A DNA stretch of 64,000 nucleotides from Flavobacterium sp. 9. GTDB taxonomy: Bacteria; Bacteroidota; Bacteroidia; Flavobacteriales; Flavobacteriaceae. The translations under genes and the position numbers were made by a program. The stretch spans positions 5,270,001 through 5,334,000 of the forward strand of contig NZ_PEEU01000001.1 in NCBI RefSeq assembly GCF_002754195.1, written 5' to 3'. This document shows positions 41,525 to 53,500 of this stretch, piece by piece; within the stretch, counting starts at the first letter, position 1, and each line of letters begins with the position of its first letter. The notes beneath the pieces were generated by a model. The model did not search any database, was not told where the DNA came from, and saw only the letters and a list, made by a program, of their open reading frames with translations.

Positions 41525-44500
41525 ATGAAAAAAAAATTTACTTTCTATGATCTCATCGTAAAGAAGAGATTATTTGGTTTGTTGTTTTTATTGCTTTTTT
41601 GCAATAAAAACTTCGCACAAACTTTTTGTAGACCAGACTCTCAGACGAATAGTACTGGCGGTCTTTTATGTGTAGGAATGAGTGTAATGAATCCAGATAA
41701 TGCATGGGATTCGAGCATGACAACTTATGCAACGATCTCAAATGTGCTCGGTTTGGCATGTTTTGCCCAGGAAACATTACATTTTAGTCAGACTGCAAAA
41801 GCAGGAGACCAAATAGTAATATATTTTGGTGAAGGAAACGGATTGTTGGATGTTGATGTGTTAGCAAATGCAACAATTCAGGCAAGAAACGGTGTGAATC
41901 CGGTAGGGGGTCAGGTTACTATGAACAATCCCTTATTGAATCTTCAATTATTATCTGCTACTAATTCGGCTGTAATAAAATATACGTTACCAGGAGATGC
42001 AGATCGAATTCAAATTCAATCTGGTGGGCTGTTATCTGCATTAGTAAATTTAAGAATTTATGATGTGCGACTGCAGTTTGCAAAACCAACTATTGCGGGA
42101 GGAGAGACACAATCTGTTTGTTATGGTCAATCTGTATTACTTACAGCAACTCCTGCTGCAGGAACAACTGTTGCTTGGTATGATTCTCCAACATCAACTA
42201 CGGCACTTTCGACTCTTAATACATTTACTACTCCAAACTTAACAGCTACAACTACTTATTATGTAAGTACTTCGAGAGTGGGTGGTTGCGAAAGTAGTGA
42301 ACGATTACCAGTTACTATAAATGTTATCAATCCTCTATTGCCAACTATAAGCAGTACGGGAACGACGATTTGTTCTGCGGGGGCAACTCAGGCAACTACA
42401 TTATCAGTTATAAGTCCGGTGCCGGGAACAGTATATTCCTGGTTTAGTGCACCAACTGGAGGTGTAGCTCTAGCAACGGGAACTTCTTATACTCCAACAG
42501 TACCAACAGGTGCTACTAATTTTTATGTAGAAGCATCTATTGGCGCATGTAAAACAGCAACAAGAACTGCGGTGACGGTTACTTCGACACCAGTTCCTGC
42601 CGCTGCCACGATATTGACACAAAGTGTAACGATATTATCAGGACAAAATGCAACTCTGAGCGCTTCTACAGCTGAAGCTAATGTTGCTCTTGATTGGTAC
42701 GATGTACCTACGGGAGGAATAAAATTATTAGGAGATTCTAATACTTTTACAACTCCAATTTTAACTGCTACTAAAATATATTATGTTGAGTCACGTAGTA
42801 CTGTTGGCGCTTGTGTTAGCGCTACGAGAGTACCTGTGACGGTGACAGTTATACCTGCTGCATTAGGAGGTTGTCTGGAAGCAAATAGTCAGCAGACAAA
42901 TCAAAACGGACTTTGTTTGCTTTGTGCTTCTTCCAATCAAAACAATTCTGTAGATGGAAATAGTGCTACAGCTGCAAGACTTACGCTTCCGGTAGGTTTG
43001 CTAAATGGCTATATTCAACAAACATTACAATTTAATAATCCTGGTAAAGCGGGAGATATCGTAGATGTAGAATTGGAATTGCCAGGTGGAATTGCCGATC
43101 TTTCTTTATTAGGGGCTGTTAGTTTAGCAACTTATAATGGAGCAACTTATAATAATGACCGAGTTTCTACTAATAATAATGCTTTGGTAACTTTGCAGTT
43201 ATTAACAGGAAATCGCTTTAGAGCTAGTATTGTTGCGGGTGCAAATTTTGATCGTGTCGAAATAAGATTGGGTGGTTTGGTAAGTGCTTTGACAAATTTA
43301 GATATTTATCAGGCAACTTACAGATATAAAGCGCCAGCTATAACTGGTAACGCTACACCAATTTGCGGTACACAGACTGCAACTTTAACGGCTGCAACAG
43401 CTTTAGGAGAAACTATAAAATGGTATGATGCTTTAACTGGAGGAAATCTCTTAGTTAGTACTGCAGCTTATACAACTCCGGCATTAACTGTGAATACAAC
43501 TTATTATGTAGAACTTACTCGTAATGGTTGTGTGAATAGTGAAAGAAATCCTGTTCTGGTTACAGTAAACAATCCTGTAGCTCCGTCGACAGTTACTGCT
43601 TCTCCTTTGAATATATGTACTGGTGATGCTACAACAATAACAATTCAATCTCCGGTTGCGGGTACCACTTATAATTGGTATGATGCAGCTTCGGGAGGGA
43701 ATTTGGTGTTTACGGGAACTGCTTTTGCAACACCAGCTTTAACAGCTACAACAACTTATCATGTTGAAGCTGTAATTGGAAGTTGTTTAAGTCCAACACG
43801 TACACCGGCTACTGTAAACGTAAATCCAAGACCTTCGGCACCTGTTCCTGCGAATTCAAGTGTTATTATTCAGTCAGGTCAGACTGCAATGTTGTCTGTT
43901 ACACCTAGTGCGGGAGTTACCTATATGTGGTATAGTGCCCCAACAGGAGGAACACTCTTACAAGGTACAGGAAGTAATACCTATACTACTCCGGTTTTGA
44001 CTGCTAATACAACATATTATGTTGAAGCGGTAAATACTTTAGGAGCTTGTACAAGTACTTCAAGAGCTGCGATTAATGTATTGGTAACGAATGGGGTTAG
44101 TACTTGTTTGCAACCAAGTACACAAGCAATAAATGTTGACCCTGGTTTATTATGTGTTTTATGTAATGGAATTAACGGACCTAACGCTGTTGATGCAAAC
44201 CCAAATAATTTTGCTTCTTTGACTATAACTGCGGGAGTACTTAATTCATACATTCAACAAGAATTAAATTTTCTAACACCTGGTCAGGCGGGAGATATTA
44301 TTGATGTCGAATTAGAGTTACCTGGAGGTCTTGCAGATCTGTCATTGTTAGGATCTGTAAGTATAGGAACTTCTAATGGAGGGACAGAAAATCTTCTTAG
44401 ACTTGCAGTGAACAATAGTCTATTGAATTTGCAAGTATTATCAGGAAACAGATTCAAAGTTAGTTTACCTACAAATGCGGCATTTGATAGAGTTGACATT

Positions 44501-47500
44501 AGATTAGGAGCTTTAGTTGGCTTATTAACTACTTTAAATGTTTATGGAGCTTCTTATAGATTTCCAAATGCTACAATAACCGGAGCAACAGCGCCAATTT
44601 GTGCAGGACAAACTGCAACATTAGCGGCTTCGTCTACAGGAACTGAAACATTTACATGGTATGATGCTCCTACAGGTGGAAATATTGTGGCTGTTAGTCC
44701 AACTCTTCCATTAACGACTACTACAACTTATTATTTAGAAGCTACTCGTGGTGGAACTTGTATTAATAGTGTTCGTCAGCCTGTTACGGTAAATGTTTTA
44801 CCTATTCCAACAGATGCGGATATTACAATTACAAGTCCTTTGACTGCTTCTTGTGCGGGAGGTATTGTATTGGCTCCAACATCAGCTTTAGCTGGAGCTA
44901 AATTTAAATATTATACTGATCAAAATAAAACAACAGAGATTACTACAGGAACTGTAGCGGGTGTAACTTATGTAAAAGATGGTACAACTGATGCATTAAC
45001 TATTAGCGGACTTATTGCTGCTAATGCTCCTTATACTTATTATGTTTCTGTACTTAACGGAGGAACTTGTGAGAACGTAAACGGAACATTAAAAGAAGTT
45101 GTTGTAAATTATCCTACAGGTTCTGCTTTAACCGTTCAAACGCCATTTGTTCGTTGTGCGAAAGTAAATCTAAAAGATGCGATTACAAATTTTGATTCAT
45201 CAGGAAATACAACTTATACTTTCTTTGATCCGTCAAATAATCCAATAACAGATCTAGCTGCGTCGAATATTACGCTTAGCGGAACTTATTCAATTCAGGC
45301 TCAAACAGTAGGTTCTGCTTGTCCATCTGTTAAGTTACCGGTTGTAGTGACGGTAAATCCGTTGCCAACATTAACTGGGGTAACAAGTTCTATTGTAATT
45401 ACAAAAGGATCTTCGCTAGCATTGGCTGCAACATCAAACGGTACAATTACCTGGTATGATCCTCAAGGTAATGTTTTACCTTCGAACAATACAGGAATTC
45501 TTAATACTGTAGGTGTTTATACTTATACAGTAATCGCCACTAGCGCTGCATCTTGTACAACTAGCCAAACGGTGACTGTTAGTGTTATTGATCCAATAGA
45601 TTGTGATCCTTTATTCGAAAGAGTATATGCTACGACAGAATTATCAGGATCTATTCTAACTGGTGGTGTAACAAGCGGACCTCAGGCGGTTGATGGCGAT
45701 CCAAGTACATTCTCTACAATAACTACTGGTTTAGGACTTTTAGGTATTGGAACTACCTGGCAAAATTTACAATGGCCAACAACTATTGCTAAAGGAACTC
45801 CTGTAACAGTAAAATTAGGCTTAGCCAATAGTGCAGTTGCAGTTGGACAAAGCATTTCTGTAGTAGGAACAAAACGTGATGGTTCTAATAATCCTATTGA
45901 TATAGGACCTTTACAATCGGCATCAGGTTCATTGTTGAACTTATTGCCAGGTCAAAATTCATTTGAATATACATTTGTTCCTTCTAATACTTCTGGACCT
46001 CAGGATTATGATGGTATTAGAGTACAATTGGGATCTGTGCTTAGTCTTGCACAAAATATCAATGTTTATGATGCACACTATAGTAAACAAGTAACTCAAA
46101 TTGCTTGTGGAAAAGGTGATATAGAAGATATTTTCTTTGGCGTAAGAGATTTAGGAGTTGGAGCATTGACATCTACTGTTGGTGTTTCTAATGCCTGGAA
46201 CGTTGCCGATGGCGATGTTGCTACTTATGCCACAATGTTTAGTGGAGTAGGTGTACTTGCTGCTGCTGAACTTACTACTAAATTCAGAACACCATCTATG
46301 GTTGGTGATAGTTTAAGAATCACAATTTCTAAACCGGGAACAATTTTAAATCTTAATTTGCTTACTGGATTCACGATTCAGCTTTATTCAGGAAATATTG
46401 CGGTTGGTGCACCAATACAAAATACAAGCAGTTTATTGACTTTAAAATTACTTTCGGGAGATACAATGGCGATGACAATTGTTGCGCCTCAAACTCAGCC
46501 ATATGATAAAGTTACTATTAGATTTGGAGGAGTTGCCAGTGTTTTAGATCAGCTTAGAGTTCATACGATCGATCGTGTAACTAATACCGAAGTCATAGGA
46601 GGTGATCCTGATAATAAAATCACGGTCTGTCCCGGAGCTGATATAACGCTCACGGTTCCACCAAAAGCTTGTGCGAACTACGTTTGGTATGATTCTCCAA
46701 CAGGAGGAAACTCTGTAGCTACAGGTCAAACGTTTACACTTCCTGCAAATTTAGCTGCAGGTACATATAAATATTATGTTCAGCCAATTCGTTACGGTTG
46801 TCCAGCCTTAGAAAGAGGTGAAGTTACTGTAGTAGTGAGAGCAACAACTCCAGCTGCTAAAATAGCAAACGTGACAATAAACGGAGGAAATAACCCAATA
46901 ATTTGTGCCGAAGATGGAAAAGTAACATTAGATGCGGTTTTAGCTGCCACACCAACAGTTACAAATCCTGTATATCACTGGTATAAATTTAACGGAACAA
47001 CAAGTGTGGTTGTTGCAGGCGAAACTACTTCTAAATTAGTATTGACCGGATTAGTTCCTGGAACTTATACTTATTATGTAGGACTTAGTTCAGATGAATT
47101 TTGTGAAACTGCAGTAGCAGATAGAAAATTAGTAACATTCACAATTTTACCAACTTCTCTTGTAACTGATATTGTGGTAGACAATATTACAATTTGTCAC
47201 GATACAGATGCTGTATTAACGCCAACAACTACTTTGACAAGTCCTGTGTTCTCATGGTTTTTAGATGCCAATAAAACACAGCCTATCATAAATGGAGTAA
47301 TTGGCGGAGTAACATATACAATTAGTGGTACCGGAGTTTTAACAGCTTCAGGTTTAACAACTGCTATGAGTCCAATTACTTATTATGTAGCTGTTTCAAG
47401 CAGTACTACATGTCCTAATAAAAACGGAGAACTTAAAACAGCAACCGTAATTGTTAATGATCCAGCTACACCAACAACTGATGATACAACACAAGATTTC

Positions 47501-50500
47501 TGTTTAATAAACAATCCAACAGTTGCAAGTCTTCAGGTAAATGAAGCAGATGTAGTTTGGTACACCGCATCATCAGGAGGAACAGCATTGGCAACAACAA
47601 CTGCCTTAGTAACTGGTCCTTATTATGGAGCGATCAAAAATCCTGCTACTGGTTGCGAAAGTTCAGTTCGATTATTAGTAACTGTAACTGTAACAGATCC
47701 TGGAACGCCAATAATTACTAAAACAACACAGGATTTCTGTTTAGTAAACAATCCAACATTTGCGACAATCGACGTAAGTCCGGCGACAAATATTATTTGG
47801 TTCAATGCAGCAACAGGCGGAACAGCAATTGCTCCAACTACAGTATTGACAACAGGAACATATTATGCATCGATCAAAAATCCAACTACTACTTGTGAAA
47901 GTAAAGTTAGATTAGCGATCACAATTAATGTGACTGATCCTGGAACACCAATAATTACTAAAACAACACAGGATTTCTGTTTGATAAACAATCCAACATT
48001 TGCTACGATCGACGTAAGTCCGGCGACAAATATTATTTGGTTCAGTGCAGCAACAGGCGGAACAGCAATTGCTCCAACTACAGCATTGACAACAGGAACA
48101 TATTACGCAGCGATTAAAAATCCAACAACTACTTGCGAAAGTAAAGTTAGATTGGCGATCACGATTAATGTGACTGATCCTGGAACACCAGTAATTACAA
48201 AAAACACTCAGGATTTCTGTTTGATCAACAATCCAACATTTGCGACAATAGATGTAACTCCAGCAGTTGCGGCAAATATTGTTTGGTATGCTGCAGCAAC
48301 AGGCGGAACAGCAATTGCTCCAACTACAGCATTGACAACAGGAACATATTATGCATCGATCAAAAATCCAACCACTACTTGTGAGAGTAAAGTTAGATTG
48401 GCGATCAATATCAGCGTAACTGATCCTGGAACACCAGTAATTACTAAAACGACTCAGGATTTCTGTTTAGTAAATGCACCAACATTTGCGACTATAGATG
48501 TAACTCCAGCAGTTGCAGCAAATATTATTTGGTTCAATGCAGCAACAGGCGGAACAGCAATTCCATCTACAACAGCATTGACAACAGGAACATATTACGC
48601 ATCGATCAAAAATCCAACAACAACTTGCGAAAGTAAAGTTAGATTAGCGATCACAATTAATGTGACTGATCCTGGTACACCAGTAATTACAAAAACAACT
48701 CAGGATTTTTGTTTAATAAACAATCCAACATTTGCTACAATCGACGTAAGTCCAGCGACAAATATTATTTGGTTCAATGCAGCAACAGGCGGAACAGCAA
48801 TTGCTCCGACTACAGCATTGACATCTGGAACGTATTATGCAGCGATCAAAAATCCAACAACAACTTGTGAAAGTAAAGTTAGATTAGCAATCACGATTAA
48901 TGTGACTGATCCTGGAACACCAGTAATTACAAAAACAACACAGGATTTCTGTTTGATCAACAACCCAACATTTGCGACTATAGATGTAACTCCAGCAGTT
49001 GCAGCAAATATTGTTTGGTACAGTGCAGCAACTGGTGGAACAACGATTCCATCTACAACAGCATTGACAACAGGAACTTATTACGCATCAATCAAAAATC
49101 CAACAACAACTTGTGAGAGTAAAGTTAGATTGGCGATTAATATTAGCGTAACAGATCCTGGAACGCCAGTAATTACAAAAACAACTCAGGATTTCTGTTT
49201 GATAAATAATCCAACATTTGCCACAATCGACGTAAGTCCAGCAGTTGCAGCAAATATTGTTTGGTACAGTGCAGCAACAGGCGGAACAGCAATTCCATCT
49301 ACAACAGCATTGACAACAGGAACTTATTACGCATCGATCAAAAATCCAACAACTACTTGTGAAAGTAAAGTTAGATTAGCGATCACAATTAGCGTGACTG
49401 ATCCTGGTACACCAGTAATTACAAAAACGACTCAAGATTTCTGTTTGATAAACAATCCAACATTTGCAACTATAGATGTAACTCCAGCAGTTGCAGCAAA
49501 TATTGTTTGGTACAGTGTAGCAACAGGTGGAACAGCAATTGCTCCAACCACAGCATTGACAACAGGAACTTATTATGCATCGCTTAAAAATCCAACAACT
49601 ACTTGTGAAAGTAAAGTTAGATTGGCAATTACAATTAATGTGACTGATCCTGGTACACCAGTAATTACAAAAACCACTCAGGATTTCTGTTTGATCAACA
49701 ATCCAACATTTGCGACAATCGACGTAAGTCCAGCAGTTGCAGCAAATATTGTTTGGTATGCTGCAGCAACAGGCGGAACAGCAATTGCTCCAACGACAGC
49801 ATTGACAACAGGAACTTATTACGCAGCGATCAAAAATCCAACAACTACTTGTGAAAGTAAATTTAGATTGGCAATCATGATTAATGTGACTGATCCTGGA
49901 ACACCAGTAATTACAAAAACAACACAGAATTTCTGTTTGATAAACAATCCAACATTTGCTACGATCGACGTAAGTCCAGCAGTTGCAGCAAATATTGTTT
50001 GGTATGCTGCAGCAACAGGCGGAACAGCGATTCCATCTACAACAGCATTGACAACAGGAACTTATTACGCATCGATCAAAAATCCAACAACTACTTGTGA
50101 AAGTAAAGTTAGATTAGCGATCACAATTAGCGTGACTGATCCTGGAACACCAGTAATTACCAAAACAACTCAGGATTTCTGTTTAATAAACAATCCAACA
50201 TTTGCAACTATAGATGTAACTCCAGCAGTTGCAGCAAATATTGTTTGGTATGCTGCAGCAACAGGCGGAACAGCAATTGCTCCAACGACAGCATTGACAA
50301 CAGGAACATATTATGCATCGCTTAAAAATCCAACCACTACTTGTGAAAGTAAAGTTAGATTAGCGATCACAATTAATGTGACTGATCCTGGAACACCAAC
50401 TACAACAGATACTACACAAGATTTCTGTTTAGTAAATGCTCCAACTATAGCTAGTATTCAAGTTAATACACCAACAACAGGAACTATAGTTTGGTACAGT

Positions 50501-53500
50501 GCAGCAACAGGCGGAACAGCAATTGCTCCAACTACAGCATTGACAACAGGAACTTATTACGCATCGATCAAAAATCCAACAACAACTTGTGAGAGTAAAG
50601 TTAGATTGGCGATTGCAATTAGCGTAACAGATCCTGGAACACCAATAATTACTAAAACAACTCAGGATTTCTGTTTGATAAACAATCCAACATTTGCCAC
50701 AATCGACGTAAGTCCAGCGACAAATATTGTTTGGTACAGTGCAGCGACAGGCGGAACAGCAATTGCTCCAACTACAGCATTGACATCTGGAACTTATTAT
50801 GCAGCGATTAAAAATCCAACAACAACTTGTGAAAGTAAAGTTAGATTGGCGATTACAATTAGCGTAACAGATCCTGGAACACCAGTAATTACAAAAACAA
50901 CTCAGAATTTCTGTTTGATCAACAATCCAACATTTGCCACTATCGACGTAAGTCCAGCGACAAATATTGTTTGGTACAGTGCAGCAACAGGCGGAACAGC
51001 GATTCCATCAACAACAGCATTAACAACAGGAACTTATTATGCATCGATCAAAAATCCAACAACAACTTGTGAAAGTAAAGTTAGATTGGCGATTAATATC
51101 AGCGTAACTGATCCTGGAACACCAGTAATTACAAAAACAACTCAGGATTTCTGTTTGATCAACAATCCAACATTTGCAAGTATAGACGTAACTCCAGCAG
51201 TTGCAGCAAATATTGTTTGGTACAGTGCAGCGACAGGCGGAACAGCAATTGCTCCAACGACAGCTTTGACAACAGGAACTTATTATGCATCGATTAAAAA
51301 TCCAACAACTACTTGTGAAAGCAAAGTTAGATTGGCAATTACGATTAATGTAACTGATCCTGGAACACCAGTAATTACTAAAACAACTCAGGATTTTTGT
51401 TCAATAAACAATCCAACATTTGCCACAATCGACGTAAGTCCGGCAACAAATATTGTTTGGTACAGTGCAGCGACAGGAGGAACAGCAATTGCTCCAACTA
51501 CAGCATTGACAACAGGAACTTATTATGCATCGATTAAAAATCCAACAACAACTTGCGAGAGTAAAGTTAGATTGGCAATCACAATTAGCGTAACAGATCC
51601 TGGAACACCAGTAATTACAAAAACAGCTCAGAATTTCTGTTTAGTAAATGCTCCGACTTTTGCGACAATCGACGTAAGTCCAGCAGTTGCAGCAAATATA
51701 GTTTGGTACAGTGCAGCGACGGGCGGAACAGCGATTGCATCAACTACAGCATTGATAACAGGAACTTATTATGCATCAATCAAAAATCCAACAACAACTT
51801 GTGAGAGTAAAGTTAGATTAGCGATTACGATTAAAGTAACTGATCCAGGAACACCAACTACAACAGATACAACACAAGATTTCTGTTTAGTAAATGCTCC
51901 AACTGTAGCTAATATCCAAGTTAATACACCAACAACAGGAACTATAGTTTGGTATGCTACAGCAACAGGCGGAACACCAATTGCACCAACAACAGCTTTA
52001 GCAACAGGAAACTATTTCGCATCGATCTCAGATCCTGCAACTACTTGTCAAAGTGCATTAAGATTACAAGTTGCAGTAAGTGTAACAAATCCAGCTACAC
52101 CAACTACAACAGATACAACACAAGATTTCTGTTTAGTAAATGCGCCAACAGTAGCTAATATTCAGGTGAACCAAAGTAATGTCGTTTGGTACAATGCAGC
52201 AACAGGCGGAACAGCAATTGCTCCAACAACAGCATTGGCAAATGGAAATTATTATGCAACACTAAAAGATGCAACTACAGGTTGTGAAAGCTCAGTTCGT
52301 TTACTGGTAGCTGTTAGTATAAAAGACCCTGGAACACCTACAACAACAGCAACAACTCAGGTTTTCTGTTCAGGTGATTCTCCTAAAGTTTCTAATATTA
52401 AAGTAAATGAAGCTAACGTAGTTTGGTACGCCACATTAAAAGGCGGAACAGCAATTGCGCCAACAACAGCATTAGCAAATGGAGATTATTTTGGAGCCAT
52501 AAAAGATCCGGCAACGGGTTGTGAAAGTAACACAAGATTAAAAGTTACGATTACTATTGGAAACACAGTAAATCCAACAACAACTAATGCAGCTCAAAGC
52601 TTCTGTACAGTAAGTGCACCAACATTTGCAAGCATTCAGGTAAACGAACCTAATGTAGTTTGGTATACAGCTTTAACAGGCGGAACAGCAATCGCATCAA
52701 CAACAGCTTTAACAACTGGAGTTTATTATGGAAACATAAAAGATCCGATTTCAGGATGCGAAAGCACAACTCGTTTGAAAGTTACTGTTACAGTTTCAGG
52801 ACCAAGTCCTACACCAACAACTACAGACGCTTCACAAGACTTTTGTTCAATAAATACACCAAAAGTTTCTGATATTCAGGTAAACGAAGCAAACGTAATT
52901 TGGTACAGTACAGCAACAGGCGGAACAGCAATTCCTGCAACGACAGCTTTAGCTTCAGGAACATACTACGGAGTTGTTTCAAGCGCTACAGGTTGTGAAA
53001 ACCCTGTTAGACTAGCAGTTGTAGTAAAAGTAAATACACCAGGTATTATTACTACACCAAGAACAACACAAACATTCTGTTTATCAGCATTGCCAACAAT
53101 AGCAAGCATTGTAGTAAACGAACCTAACGTTGTTTGGTATACATCTGCAACAGGCGGAACACCTTTAGCAGCAAACACACCATTGATAGCAGGTACCTAT
53201 TATGCAAGTGCTTTAAACAACACAACAAATGGTTGTGCGAGCGCTACAAGATTAGGAGTTACTATTAATTTTGAAAACGATGCTTTAGTACAATTAGCAA
53301 CTACAGACGATACACCATGTGTTTTCAAAGGAGTTACTTATTCTATAGCAAACGGAAAATCAAATTATGTATGGTCAATTACTAACGGAACAATAGTTTC
53401 AGGCGGAGGAACAGCAGATGGATCTGTAACAGTTTCATGGTCAGATATCGGACCGGGTAAAGTTGAGGTAACTTATATAAATAACTGTGGTGATACAACA

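Noticed and set aside
51949..52872. Alternative-frame readings of the adhesin repeats (Asn/Arg/Ser-rich frames)
   Set aside because: They are produced by the same repeated codons read out of frame and have no independent start sites.
47459..53272. Possible CRISPR-like or non-coding tandem repeat
   Set aside because: Unit lengths (240 and 246) are multiples of three, the frame is open throughout, and unit sequences are conserved as protein with signatures of Ig-like domains.
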